This document shows positions 24,621-33,593 of a stretch of 37,641 bases of DNA, in pieces; position 1 is the stretch's first letter; every line of letters starts with the position of its first letter. The notes beneath the pieces are model-generated. The model was not told the DNA's origin. It saw nothing but the letters and a program-made list of their open reading frames with translations, and ran no database searches. Source of the DNA: Evansella halocellulosilytica (GTDB taxonomy: Bacteria; Bacillota; Bacilli; Bacillales; Salisediminibacteriaceae); NCBI RefSeq assembly GCF_002335745.1, contig NZ_NIST01000001.1, positions 4,626,619 through 4,664,259 on the forward strand, written 5' to 3'. A program made the position numbers and the translations under genes.

Positions 24621-25631
24621 CTATGATTGTTCAATTTTCATATCTCCAGCTTTTATTTTACCAGTTTTCCGCAGCCATTCCGAGAAAATAAGACTGAGAA
24701 CTGCAGGCAAAATAAAATGCAATAATGCAATTGATAGTAACACTGACATACTGCTTCCCATCGTGTGAATAGTCATTATTTGTCCGACTAATCCACTCGT
24801 TCCCATGCCAGCTCCAGCATCATTATTTTCCATTAGAAAGACGACTGTAGCAATTGGACCAAGTATTGCAGCTGTTAATGTCGGGGGCAGGATAATCCAC
24901 GGGTTTTTCATAATATTTCCGATTTGGAGCATTGATGTTCCGATACCTTGTGCAACAAATCCTGACCAACGGTTCTCACGAAAGCTGCTCGTTGCAAATC
25001 CTATCATTTGTGCGGCACATCCAACCGTTGCTGCACCAGCCGCAATCCCTTCAATACCAATCATAAACGCAATCGCTACACTCGAAATAGGTGCTGTTAA
25101 TGCAAGTCCCATAAAAATCGCAATAATGATTCCCATAATAAATGGCTGCTGTTCCGTTGCCCATTCCAAAAAGTCTCCAAACTGACTGAGACCAAAATCA
25201 ATGGATGGTCCAATCAATGTTGCTGTACCAATACCAACAAAAATCGTAATAAATGGGGTAACAATAATATCAAGCTTCGTCTCTTTCGACACAAGCTTAC
25301 CGATTTCAGTTGATAGTAATGCTGCAATAAAGCTGCCTGCAGGTCCACCAAGCTCTGCTCCAGCTGCACCACTAATAACTGCGGCAAATAAAACTAGCCG
25401 AGGTGCTTTAAGTCCATAAGCGACTGCCACTCCTATTGCAGGGCCATATAGACCCATTGCCATATCTCCCATTGATTTTAAAAGGTCAAGTCCTAACAAG
25501 TCACCTATCGTTTCCATGATCAATCCGATTATTAACGAAGAAAACAAACCTAAAGCCATGAAACTTAATGCTTGTATGACATATGTATGAAAGGATGGTT
25601 TGACTCCTTTTCTATCTAAAAACGCTTTCAA
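24621..25631 (-). CDS. PTS EIIC-like membrane protein (PF13303 type)
   Basis: It is a polytopic membrane protein of 336 residues with about eight to ten helices, rich in Gly and Ala. It matches the stand-alone EIIC-like family (PTS_EIIC_2) by length and by the segments GLYGPAIGVAVAYGLKAPRL, GGPAGSFIAALLSTEIGKL, LALTAPISSVAIAFMIGIEG and MTIHTMGSSMSVLLSI. No EIIA or EIIB gene is nearby, so classical sugar phosphotransfer is doubtful and the substrate cannot be named. TTG 25631 behind GGTGGTGA is the preferred start; GTG codons upstream overlap that site. It is likely co-transcribed with ytpP. Confidence 0.78.
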   Translation of the reverse strand: MKAFLDRKGVKPSFHTYVIQALSFMALGLFSSLIIGLIMETIGDLLGLDLLKSMGDMAMGLYGPAIGVAVAYGLKAPRLVLFAAVISGAAGAELGGPAGSFIAALLSTEIGKLVSKETKLDIIVTPFITIFVGIGTATLIGPSIDFGLSQFGDFLEWATEQQPFIMGIIIAIFMGLALTAPISSVAIAFMIGIEGIAAGAATVGCAAQMIGFATSSFRENRWSGFVAQGIGTSMLQIGNIMKNPWIILPPTLTAAILGPIATVVFLMENNDAGAGMGTSGLVGQIMTIHTMGSSMSVLLSIALLHFILPAVLSLIFSEWLRKTGKIKAGDMKIEQS

Positions 25632-25810
25632 TATTTTCACCACCACTGATTATTTCAATCTTTATTTTAATATAAATATAGAAGAAAAACGAAGAAGCTG
25701 TGACAAAACAGTCTCTTTAAAGCAAAAAAGATTCTATTGATCGTGTTTGATAAAGGATACTCCGATTTTTTTTATTGAACAATCAACACCAATAGAACAT
25801 TTGCTAGAAA

Positions 25811-25872
25811 AGAAATGGCTCTCACCAAAACCGGTGAGGGCCACTCTATTTTACTGGGTTTTGTCCCAGCCT
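25811..25872 (-). terminator. Terminator cassette C, copy 2 (after the lipoprotein gene)
   Basis: On the minus strand CTGGG-ACAAAA-CCCAG, then TGGCCCTCACC and GGTGAGAGCCA around a GGTTTT-containing loop, ending TTTCTTTTC. It is nearly identical to 11305-11367; the two copies differ mainly in the loop (four extra bases here). Confidence 0.82.
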
Positions 25873-25879
25873 CCACATA

Positions 25880-26392
25880 TTATCGTTCAATTGATTTTAC
25901 GATATCAAACATCATTTCTGCATCATCGTTGACATTCTCTAATGAACTTATTGTTGTCAATTTTGCCCCTTCATAACCAACGACTACTCGATAACTTTCT
26001 TCATCAAACTCCGCAACGACAAGATATCCAAACTTACCGTCCTCTTCGTCAAGTTCAAGGGTAATCGGATCTTCTTCATTTATCATAAGTTCATCTAATA
26101 ATGCTTCTTCTGAATCATAATCGGTTTGATCATTTAAAAACAATAGAAAAACTTGGTCATTACGAGTAAACTCTATATTAAATTCATCTACGACTTCTCT
26201 ATCTAATGTAGCAGGTATATATATGGAAAGGTCGCCTTCTTCAACGTTAGGTTCCATTTTTTCTTGAACCATTTTTTCCTGAAACATCTCTTCATTATCT
26301 TCTGCGACACTTGCTTCAGAAACATTACAAGCTGCTAACAGTATCGTTGCTGCTAACAGTATGGAAATCCCTGTTAACTTTCTAAATAGCAA
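25880..26392 (-). CDS. Putative lipoprotein
   Basis: It has 170 residues. A signal peptide ends in the lipobox LAAC with the lipidated cysteine at position 22 (ILLAATILLAACNVS). The mature part is acidic, with a core YIPATLDREVVDEFNIEFTR and an extended beta-rich C-terminus (GKFGYLVVAEFDEESYRVVV). It should be anchored on the outer face of the membrane; function unknown. The start is TTG with AGGAGG seven bases upstream. It is monocistronic. The strong acidity suits an extracytoplasmic protein in an alkaline or saline medium, which is inference. Confidence 0.82.
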   Translation of the reverse strand: MLFRKLTGISILLAATILLAACNVSEASVAEDNEEMFQEKMVQEKMEPNVEEGDLSIYIPATLDREVVDEFNIEFTRNDQVFLLFLNDQTDYDSEEALLDELMINEEDPITLELDEEDGKFGYLVVAEFDEESYRVVVGYEGAKLTTISSLENVNDDAEMMFDIVKSIER

Positions 26393-26694
26393 ACTTTCTC
26401 CCTCCTAGTACTTTCTCTTTATTAATTAGTATCATTTTAACACAATATATGAAATGAAAGAGAATGGATTTTAAAAATTTCTATATATTTCTACATTTTT
26501 TTTAATATTTTTTCTAAAAACGGTTCCAAAAGTTCTATAAATGGATAAAAATAAAGACTCTCTCTCGTTTTTTGTCGAAATTTCTATGTTGCATCTTTTC
26601 ATAGTTGTTAATATTTTTCTTTCCCCCTGATGTCAAGTAAAATAAATGTGAACCCACGATACAACAAATTGAATCCGAATAGGAGTGGTAATGT
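26393..26694. other. Divergent gap between the lipoprotein gene and ytoQ
   Basis: Very AT-rich promoter region serving both genes; no defendable promoter hexamers, operator or RNA element. Confidence 0.4.
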
Positions 26695-27141
26695 ATGGAA
26701 CTTACTGTATACTTAGCAGGTCAGATTCACGATGATTGGCGAGAAGAAGTGAAAGAAAAAGCGAAAGCGAACAACTTACCGCTAAACTTTGTTGGGCCGA
26801 TGGAAAATCATGACAGATCAGACAATATTGGTGAAGAAATATTAGGGACACAGCCAGACAAAATATTCAAAGACGAAGCTGCATCTAAGTTTAACAATTT
26901 GCGAACTCAAGTCTTACTTAGTAAATCAGACGTTGTCATTGCACTTTTTGGAGAAAAATACAAACAATGGAATAGTGCAATGGATGCTTCAACAGCTATT
27001 GCACTAAACAAACCTCTTATCCTTATACGCCCTGAAGAGCTCCATCATCCGTTAAAAGAGATTTCTGAAAAAGCGCAAGTTACTGTTGAAACGGTTGACC
27101 AAGCGTTAAAAGCATTAGCCTATATTTTTGAAGGAAAATAA
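26695..27141 (+). CDS. ytoQ: YtoQ family protein (nucleoside 2-deoxyribosyltransferase-like fold)
   Basis: Its 148 residues match the YtoQ family throughout: VYLAGQIHDDWREEV at the start, FVGPMENHDRSDNIGEEILG, DEAASKFNNLRTQVLL, and KYKQWNSAMDASTAIALNKPLI. The fold is related to nucleoside deoxyribosyltransferases, but activity is not established and the role is unknown. The start follows AGGAGTGG. It is monocistronic, converging on the DUF84 gene, and the two share one terminator. Confidence 0.92.
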   Translation: MELTVYLAGQIHDDWREEVKEKAKANNLPLNFVGPMENHDRSDNIGEEILGTQPDKIFKDEAASKFNNLRTQVLLSKSDVVIALFGEKYKQWNSAMDASTAIALNKPLILIRPEELHHPLKEISEKAQVTVETVDQALKALAYIFEGK

Positions 27142-27158
27142 TTAGCTTTTTGATTGTT

Positions 27159-27186
27159 AGGCAGTGATCCCCCACTGCCTTTTATT
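27159..27186. terminator. Shared terminator of ytoQ and the DUF84 gene
   Basis: AGGCAGTG and CACTGCCT flank ATCCCC, followed by TTTTATTTTT on the plus strand; the T run overlaps the stop of the opposing gene. Confidence 0.8.
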
Positions 27187-27694
27187 TTTGGTTCTGTAAC
27201 TGCCATTGACCGACTAGTAACCGTACAACATGTTCAAACATCGTCACCCTCGTTATTTGCCCCATCGTTAAAATCCCAACCGTTCCTTCATTTTTCCTTA
27301 CATCAATTTTGTTTGCCCATTGATCAATGACATCCCCAAGTTCATGTCCACCTCGTAATTGTTCAGCAATTTCCTCAGGTAAAGGAATTCTTGCACCTCC
27401 CGCTACAAATACATCTCCTTCTTTCGTTGCTAAAGCGCCCCAATTACAAATCGTCATTTCATGGTGCTCATCAACGACCCCTCCTTCTAAACCAATTCCG
27501 ATATCAAAAGACAAGTGGTTGACAAGATATTTTGCCCGATTTATCGCACCTTGCTTCGTTTCTACATCAGAAAATGGTTGTTCTGAAACTGAACTTGGAA
27601 CAGCTAAAGATTCTATTTGAAAAGAAGTTTTTAAAACTTCTTTCACTGCTTTTACTTTTGCATGATTTTTTGAACCAATTCCTACTCTCATCAT
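27182..27694 (-). CDS. DUF84 family inosine/xanthosine triphosphatase
   Basis: It has 170 residues. The family (NTPase_I-T, YjjX type) hydrolyses non-canonical ITP and XTP and keeps deaminated purines out of nucleic acids. Landmarks are VGIGSKNHAKVKAV at the start, the QPFSDVETKQGAINRAKYL segment, IGIGLEGGVV, and RKNEGTVGILTMGQITR. The start follows GGAGG nine bases before ATG. It has no operon partner. The specific substrate in this organism is inferred from the family. Confidence 0.9.
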   Translation of the reverse strand: MMRVGIGSKNHAKVKAVKEVLKTSFQIESLAVPSSVSEQPFSDVETKQGAINRAKYLVNHLSFDIGIGLEGGVVDEHHEMTICNWGALATKEGDVFVAGGARIPLPEEIAEQLRGGHELGDVIDQWANKIDVRKNEGTVGILTMGQITRVTMFEHVVRLLVGQWQLQNQK

Positions 27695-28142
27695 TACGTA
27701 TTTCCTCCATCATTTGCATTGCACTCATCATATCTTAAATTGAGCTAATCTCCAAAAGCGGCGTATGCGGCCATAGGATCCTCTATTTGTGACGAAAAGG
27801 CTAATTAGCGGTGTTGTGCGGCCACACGATCCGCTATTGAATGAAAAAGTTGCTGATTACTCGTGTTTTGGAGGGGATAACGGAACTGGTGTCCTCGAAG
27901 ATTGCGAGAAAGCTGATTTTTAGTCAATTAAGGGATCTGTTGTCCGCCAAAACACTCCTCCTATCGCCGTCCAAGTAGAAAAAAGAGGGCGGTTCTATAC
28001 GCCCACCATCTCCAGAGTCACCGCCTATCACTCATTCGAGAAATAACTATCCGCCCGTAAAACGGGCCACCCTATAAGGGACCTTATTAATTTGGTTCTT
28101 GCTAAAAGTATTTTGAAGACATCTCTTTTCATAATCACATAG
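27695..28142. other. Repeat-bearing gap between the DUF84 gene and ytoP
   Basis: No gene. It holds tandem-like repeat D at 27741-27858, then hairpin-forming GC-richer blocks (CGCCCGTAAAACGGGC near 28050; GGGCGGTTCTATACGCCC near 27990). Confidence 0.5.
27741..27858. repeat. Imperfect direct repeat D, two units
   Basis: Two units of about 55-60 bp share GCTAAT..., TGCGGCCA, GATCC-T/G-CTATT and GAAAAAG/GACGAAAAG. The pattern resembles noncoding intergenic repeats of some Bacillaceae. Confidence 0.5.
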
Positions 28143-28186
28143 AAAACGAGCTGGGATATGATTAGTAAAATTCCAGCTCGTTTTTT
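28143..28186. terminator. Terminator of ytoP
   Basis: AAAACGAGCTGG (28143-28154) pairs with CCAGCTCGTTTT (28173-28184). T runs exist on both strands; it serves the minus-strand gene that ends at 28222. Confidence 0.8.
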
Positions 28187-28221
28187 AGGACAGCCTATTC
28201 GCTGATTGTCACACTTTGTTT

Positions 28222-29295
28222 TTACACATTATCACGAATACTGTCTAAAGATGTTTTGTCTGTTTTTCTCACTAGAGTAGTCAATAGCTCTTTTGCTGCA
28301 GCATAGTCATCTACATGGATAATAGATGCAGAAGTATGAATATAACGGGAACATACTCCAATTACTGCAGATGGGACTCCACTTCCTGAAATATGGACTC
28401 TTCCAGCATCTGTTCCTCCTTGTGAAATGAAAAATTGGTATGGAATATCGTTCGTCTCTGCCGTATCTAATATAAATTCACGCATTCCTCGATGAGTTAC
28501 CATTGTACGGTCATAAATTCGCAAAAGTGCACCTTTTCCAAGATGCCCGAAAGCGTCTTTGTCACCTGTTGCATCATTTGCAGGACTTGCATCAAGTGCA
28601 TAGAAAAGGTCTGGATTAATCATATTTGCTGCGACTTGCGCACCTCTTAACCCTACTTCTTCTTGAACAGTTGCTCCAGAGAATAGCATATTCGGTGTTT
28701 TTTCACCTTGAAGCTCTTTTAGCAGTTCAATCGATAGACCGACACCATAGCGATTATCCCAAGCTTTAGAAAGAAGCTTCTTTTCATTTGCCATTTTTTC
28801 TAATGGACAGATTGGCACAATTTGCTGACCTGGTTTTATTCCAATTCTTTCTGCATCCTCTTTGTCGTCTGCCCCAATATCAATGTACATATTTTTTATT
28901 TCCATTGGCTTTTTACGTTTTGCTTCATCTAAAAGGTGAGGTGGAATTGAACCGACAACTCCTGTAACCGGACCATTATCCGTAATTATTTGTAGACGTT
29001 GCGCTAGTAATACTTGGCTCCACCAACCTCCAAGCGTTTGAAAGCGAATTAGACCTTTATCGGTAATTTGTGTAACCATAAAGCCAACTTCATCCATGTG
29101 ACCTGCAACCATGACTCTTGGTCCTTGCTCGTCACCTTTTTTCACCCCAAAAATTCCGCCCAATCGGTCTTGAATGACTTCATCACTATACTTTTTTAAC
29201 TCTTCACGTACATATGCACGAACTTCATGTTCAAATCCAGGAGCACCCGGAAGCTGAGTCAGTGTATTAAACATATCAAACGTCTCTTTTCTCAT
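28222..29295 (-). CDS. ytoP: YtoP, M42-family metallo-aminopeptidase
   Basis: It has 357 residues. Family M42 enzymes are cytoplasmic, di-zinc aminopeptidases that often form large tetrahedral shells. Metal ligands and catalytic residues are visible as His and Asp in VAGHMDEVG, Asp in KAWDNRYG, the double Glu in VQEEVGLRG, Asp in YALDASPA, and His in [10 protein letters not shown]. The substrate-pocket segment [10 protein letters not shown] is present. The start follows GAAGGGG. It is monocistronic with its own terminator. The family includes glutamyl and broad-range aminopeptidases; substrate preference cannot be read. Confidence 0.94.
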   Translation of the reverse strand: MRKETFDMFNTLTQLPGAPGFEHEVRAYVREELKKYSDEVIQDRLGGIFGVKKGDEQGPRVMVAGHMDEVGFMVTQITDKGLIRFQTLGGWWSQVLLAQRLQIITDNGPVTGVVGSIPPHLLDEAKRKKPMEIKNMYIDIGADDKEDAERIGIKPGQQIVPICPLEKMANEKKLLSKAWDNRYGVGLSIELLKELQGEKTPNMLFSGATVQEEVGLRGAQVAANMINPDLFYALDASPANDATGDKDAFGHLGKGALLRIYDRTMVTHRGMREFILDTAETNDIPYQFFISQGGTDAGRVHISGSGVPSAVIGVCSRYIHTSASIIHVDDYAAAKELLTTLVRKTDKTSLDSIRDNV

Positions 29296-29673
29296 AATAA
29301 ACCCCTTCCATTCGTCAATTACTATTATGTATGCTAGTTTTATTTTAACGAATTGTCAGACAGGTTTCCACTTTTTTCGAAAATCGAAATAAAAAATGCT
29401 TATTATAAACTTAATAAATCAACTAAACAGAGTTTAATTTCAGACATTTCGACTGAAATTAATTCCGAACTTCTTTAACATCCTCTTATATAGTACTTTT
29501 ATTCTTGCATACCTCATTGTAAAATAAAGGATAGATCGATTTATTTATGACACTTAAAAGCAATAACTCCGCGGAATGGATATTGCTTCTTCATGTCATA
29601 CTAAATAAATAATCATGTTCATACGCATTCCGTTAACAAATGCATAGAATACATAAAAAAAGAGGGTGTTTAT
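29296..29673. other. Divergent gap between ytoP and ytzB
   Basis: Promoters for both genes are expected. The notable content is the long imperfect inverted repeat at 29540-29610; nothing else is recognised. Confidence 0.45.
29540..29610. repeat. Long imperfect inverted repeat upstream of ytzB
   Basis: The left arm ATTTATTTATGACA plus AAGCAATA pairs with TATTGCTT plus TGTCAT and AAATAAAT, around an unpaired centre CTCCGCGGAATGGA. The centre contains the self-complementary CCGCGG. It is not a terminator because no gene ends before it. Confidence 0.65.
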
Positions 29674-29997
29674 ATGGGATGGAAACGTTTTGCTGCCGGC
29701 GTTGGAGCAGGAGTCGCTGTCACGATGTTAGCTAAAAGTCAATTAGATAAAAGACAAGAACAGCTTTCACCAGAAAAAGCTTTAAAACTTGTTAAACAGA
29801 AAGCGAAATCACTCGGTACAATTGATGGCTCATGGATTCATATGATTACAGAGGAACTTGAAAAAGAAGGGTTAATTTATAAAGTATACCGTGGCGGTAT
29901 CACTTGTACTGATGAAGACGATAAGATGAGTGCGTATGAATTTTTCGTTGATGCCGCAACAGGTGCAATCTTGCAGCTACACAAACATGAGGACTAA
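29674..29997 (+). CDS. ytzB: YtzB, small PepSY-domain protein
   Basis: It has 107 residues. The N-terminal segment WKRFAAGVGAGVAVTMLA (about residues 3-20) is a weak membrane anchor or uncleaved signal. A PepSY-like domain follows: SPEKALKLVKQKAKSLGTID then YEFFVDAATGAILQLHKHED, ending in the typical D-x-x-T-G-x-I/V motif. PepSY domains are often found as protease-inhibitor-like or extracytoplasmic modules; its role is unknown. The start follows AGAGGGTG. A strong 10-bp GC-rich stem follows. Confidence 0.85.
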   Translation: MGWKRFAAGVGAGVAVTMLAKSQLDKRQEQLSPEKALKLVKQKAKSLGTIDGSWIHMITEELEKEGLIYKVYRGGITCTDEDDKMSAYEFFVDAATGAILQLHKHED

Positions 29998-30020
29998 AAG
30001 ATAACATAAGCAACCTTCTT

Positions 30021-30044
30021 AGTGCCCGGCGAGTGCCGGGCACT
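30021..30044. terminator. Hairpin after ytzB
   Basis: AGTGCCCGGC and GCCGGGCACT form a perfect 10-bp GC-rich stem around GAGT. The T run after it is short and broken (ATTGCTTTG). Confidence 0.65.
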
Positions 30045-30315
30045 ATTGCTTTGTAATCCTTTTTCACATGTAAGATCAACTCTTTCGACACACCCTCTTA
30101 TTTTTCCACTATTTATTCTCCTTCTTTTTTCTCAAAAGTCCCTACACAACGAACATGTAGAAAATTCCCGAAAATAAGTATGAAAGTCCGAGTAAATAAG
30201 TTCGATTTTTGTCATAAATATGAGTACTTTGACCTATTAATCACTCATATCAACAAATGTTATTTATGTTAATTTTTCATAGTTTTTTAAATTTTAAAAC
30301 TTTCGTACCAAGGAA

Positions 30316-30329
30316 TAGTTTGTAAACTA
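30316..30329. promoter_or_regulatory. Perfect palindrome upstream of the protease gene, possible operator
   Basis: TAGTTT-GT-AAACTA lies just ahead of the candidate -10 box of the Vpr-like protease. Extracellular protease genes in Bacillus are repressed by transition-state regulators, but the regulator here cannot be named from this site. Confidence 0.35.
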
Positions 30330-30438
30330 AACGAATTTTTACTATTGTATGATTTTTTTTACAATTTTTTATATTACTGGAGGTGTAATTGGCCAGAAGT
30401 CGTACTTAATCATCATAAAATTTATGGGGGGATTATTT

Positions 30439-32874
30439 TTGAAGAAAACATTTAGCAAACAATTATTACTTATGTTAACGATGCTTCTTTTATTTTCAAC
30501 TGGCTTTTCCTATCCTACACAAGGTGGCAACAATAACACTCTAGAACGTCTGCCAACTATAATGGGTGAATATGACTTTTCTTCTGATGAGTTAACAACC
30601 ATTATTGTCGAATTAGATGAGCCTTCTATTGTTGAAGCAAAGCACAGTGGTAAAAATCAATCAAAAGATGAGCTAGAAAATGTTCGTGAACAAGTAATTG
30701 AAGATATTAAAAATGCTGCCGAAAGCAGTGAAGTAGGCCGTGAGTATGACTATGTATTTAGCGGCTTTTCTGTCGAATTGAAACAAAGTGAAATCCGTGA
30801 CCTCGCTGGAGTTGCAGGAATCAAAGCAATTTATCCGAACGTCACGTACGAGGCAGAAGTAATTGAGTCTATTGAAATTGGGGCAAATGAAGTTTCTCCA
30901 GAAATGATGGAAACTGCTCCATTTATCGGTGCAAATGATGCATGGGAACTTGGATATACAGGTGAGGGAGTTACTGTAGCGGTTATTGATACAGGCGTAG
31001 ACTATACACATCCTGACCTTGAACATGCATTTGGAGATTATTTAGGCTGGGATTTCGTAGATAATAACGATGACCCTCAAGAAACACCTCCTGGTGACCC
31101 TCGTGGTGGTTCTACGAACCATGGTACACATGTAGCAGGTACGGTTGCAGCAAATGGGGAAATTAAAGGTGTCGCTCCTGATGCATCATTACTTGCTTAC
31201 AGGGTATTAGGACCTGGTGGAAGCGGTACTACAGCCAATGTCATTGCAGGGATTGAACGTGCTGTTCAAGACGGTGCCGATGTAATGAACTTATCGTTAG
31301 GAAATTCTTCTAATGACCCTGATTTCGCAACATCTCTTGCTCTTGACTGGGCAATGGCAGAAGGAGTCGTAGCGGTTACATCTAACGGAAACAGTGGTCC
31401 TAATGAGTGGACAGTCGGATCTCCTGGTACGAGTCGTGAAGCGATTTCAGTTGGGGCAACAAGGATCCCTTACTTCTTATATGAAGCCGATATGTTTACG
31501 TCTAATGGTGTCGATTATCCATCCGCCGCAGTTATGGGACACCCTGGAGATAATGAGTTACTTTCATTAAACGATCAGGAATTTGAATTTGTTCATGTTG
31601 GGTTAGGCAGCGCGTCAGATTTTGAAGATGTTGATGTTGATGGGAAAATTGCCTTAATCGAGCGTGGTGAATATCCGTTCGTAGAAAAAGCGTCAAATGC
31701 AAATGAAGCAGGCGCTGTCGGTGCTGTCATTTATAATAATGTCGCTGGTGTTCAGCCAGATGTTCCTGGTACAGCCGTACCAACAATTAAAATTTCAAAT
31801 GATGACGGTTTAAAAATGCTTCAAGAATTAGAAGATGGCAACAATACTGTAACATTTGATATTCAATCAGTCGGAGAAGTCGGGGAAACGGTCGCAGATT
31901 TCTCTTCTCGAGGACCTGCAATGGGAACTTGGATGATTAAACCAGATGTATCAGCTCCTGGAGTAAATATTTTAAGTACTGTTCCAACACACGATTCAGA
32001 TGACCCACATGGATATGCCTCTCTTCAAGGTACAAGTATGGCAGCTCCACATGTAGCTGGTGCTGTTGCAGTATTACTTGAAAAGCATTCAGGTTGGGAT
32101 ACGCAAGATGTGAAGTCAGCATTAATGAATACTGCTGAGTCAATGATTGATATAAATGGTGATGTTTATCCATTTAATACACAAGGTGCTGGAAGTATCC
32201 GCATTGTTGATGCATTAAATACAGAAACACTTGTTGCACCAGGCTCGTATTCTTACGGGACATTCGTTAAAGAAAACGGCCGACAAGTTGAACGACAGCA
32301 CTTTGAGATTAAGAACCTTTCAAGTGAAAGAAAACGATATTCACTGAATGTAGAGTTTTATGATGGGGGAGAACATATCAGTGTGAATACTAGTAATAAC
32401 CTCAATGTTCAGTCTGGTAAATCGCAAAAGGTGAATATGAACGTACAAGTAAATGCTAGCGGATTGGAACCTGGTTATTATGAAGGTATGATCACACTTA
32501 CACACGAGGATGAAGTCATTGAAGTCCCTACTATTCTATTCGTCCAAGATCCTTATGAAGTTTTTGATCTAATCGACCTTCTTGACTCTGGAAGCTTTAC
32601 ACTTGAAGATGGCATATTCGATGTCACTTTAAATTTAAATAAAGATGTCGATTATGTCGACTTTATGATTTACAATTCAGACCTAAATTCCGGAGCAATC
32701 ATTGCTGAAGAAGCTGACCTTCCTGCAGGGGAAAACAACGTACAAATTGATGCAAATAATATTTTGCCATTGCTACCGATCGTCTTACCATCTGATGAAT
32801 ATGCATTTGTCGTTTGGGTTGGTAAAGATGATAAAGAAGAAGGATGGGTTTTAGGCTATTTTGATTTAGACTAA
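30439..32874 (+). CDS. Secreted subtilisin-like serine protease, Vpr-like
   Basis: The start is TTG 30439 behind GGGGGGA, giving 811 residues (B. subtilis Vpr: about 806). The signal peptide is MKKTFSKQLLLMLTMLLLF. An inhibitor-I9 propeptide (about residues 45-140) precedes the S8 domain with D184 (VAVIDTGVDYTHPDL), H228 (NHGTHVAGT) and S533 (GTSMAAPHVAG). A PA domain of about 130 residues (IALIERGEYPFVEKA) is inserted between H and S, as in Vpr. A beta-sandwich region follows (about residues 605-810, FEIKNLSSERKRYSL). There is no cell-wall anchor, so it should be released to the medium to digest protein. The mature part is strongly acidic. It is monocistronic with a good terminator. Confidence 0.93.
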   Translation: MKKTFSKQLLLMLTMLLLFSTGFSYPTQGGNNNTLERLPTIMGEYDFSSDELTTIIVELDEPSIVEAKHSGKNQSKDELENVREQVIEDIKNAAESSEVGREYDYVFSGFSVELKQSEIRDLAGVAGIKAIYPNVTYEAEVIESIEIGANEVSPEMMETAPFIGANDAWELGYTGEGVTVAVIDTGVDYTHPDLEHAFGDYLGWDFVDNNDDPQETPPGDPRGGSTNHGTHVAGTVAANGEIKGVAPDASLLAYRVLGPGGSGTTANVIAGIERAVQDGADVMNLSLGNSSNDPDFATSLALDWAMAEGVVAVTSNGNSGPNEWTVGSPGTSREAISVGATRIPYFLYEADMFTSNGVDYPSAAVMGHPGDNELLSLNDQEFEFVHVGLGSASDFEDVDVDGKIALIERGEYPFVEKASNANEAGAVGAVIYNNVAGVQPDVPGTAVPTIKISNDDGLKMLQELEDGNNTVTFDIQSVGEVGETVADFSSRGPAMGTWMIKPDVSAPGVNILSTVPTHDSDDPHGYASLQGTSMAAPHVAGAVAVLLEKHSGWDTQDVKSALMNTAESMIDINGDVYPFNTQGAGSIRIVDALNTETLVAPGSYSYGTFVKENGRQVERQHFEIKNLSSERKRYSLNVEFYDGGEHISVNTSNNLNVQSGKSQKVNMNVQVNASGLEPGYYEGMITLTHEDEVIEVPTILFVQDPYEVFDLIDLLDSGSFTLEDGIFDVTLNLNKDVDYVDFMIYNSDLNSGAIIAEEADLPAGENNVQIDANNILPLLPIVLPSDEYAFVVWVGKDDKEEGWVLGYFDLD

Positions 32875-32910
32875 ACCGTTGAGGCTTGGACAAACCCTAG
32901 TTAAAAAGAG

Positions 32911-32946
32911 TGGTGCCTACCGTATTGGTGGGTACCATTTCTTATT
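32911..32946 (+). terminator. Terminator of the Vpr-like protease gene
   Basis: TGGTGCCTACC pairs with GGTGGGTACCA, with slight imperfection, around GTATT and is followed by TTTCTTATTT, 36 bases after the stop. Confidence 0.8.
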
Positions 32947-32970
32947 TGTAATGGGTATTGTGCAAAAAGT

Positions 32971-33060
32971 ACACTCGCTTGCATTCCAGAGCACAAGTGC
33001 GTCATCTACTCGTGCTGTACTTCGTATGCATTCGTAGTGTCTTCTTTGCTACGGACAAAG
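32971..33060. repeat. Dispersed repeat B, copy 2
   Basis: It is nearly identical to 11150-11240 in the same orientation. It directly precedes the interrupted R1 element. Confidence 0.75.
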
Positions 33061-33153
33061 TTCCAGCTAATCGGGGAAAATCGCCTCTATGGACCTTCAC
33101 CTCTAGCAAGAAAAGCGCAAGGCGCCCGCCTATCGGCGACACTCTTTAACTTA

Positions 33154-33593
33154 GCGATTCTTCTCTGAATTCTCTACGAGCTACTTCGACGCATTCTCTT
33201 CTTCGATTAATCTTGTAGAGGAAGAAGCACATAGTCTGCGACGAGTAACCACAGGAGCAACGAGCGATTCTTCTCTGAATTCTCTACGAGCTGCTTCGAC
33301 GCATTCTCTTCTTCGATTAATCTTGTAGAGGAAGGAGCACATAGTCTGCGACGAGTAACCGCAGGAGCAACGAGCGATTCTTCTCTGAATTCTCTACGAG
33401 CTGCTTCGACGCATTCTCTTCTTCGATTAATCTTGTAGAGGAAGAAGCACATAGTCTGCGACGAGTAACCGCAGGAGCAACGAGCGATTCTTCTCTGAAT
33501 TCTCTACGAGCTGCTTCGACGCATTCTCTTCTTCGATTAATCTTGTAGAGGAAGAAGCACATAGTCTGCGACGAGTAACCGCAGGAGCACTGT
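33154..33593. repeat. Four tandem copies of a 110-bp unit
   Basis: Units start at 33154, 33264, 33374 and 33484 with GCGATTCTTCTCTGAATTC. They differ by only a few bases (e.g. GCTACTTCG against GCTGCTTCG in the first, GAAGGAGC against GAAGAAGC in the second). Each contains CTCTAC/GTAGAG and CTTCTTC/GAAGAAG pairings and ends with the hairpin CTGCG-ACGAGTAAC-CGCAG. Since 110 is not a multiple of three, it is not a protein repeat kept in phase. Confidence 0.95.

Larger units (their letters stand above)
29998..30438. other. Gap upstream of the secreted protease gene
   Basis: After the ytzB hairpin it is very AT-rich. It contains a perfect 14-bp palindrome (30316-30329) and TATGAT at 30348-30353 as a possible -10 box, without a good -35 at 17 bases. 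Confidence 0.45.

Noticed and set aside
30673-31026. 117-codon frame antisense to the protease gene
   Set aside because: A shadow of the propeptide and catalytic region; no ribosome site.
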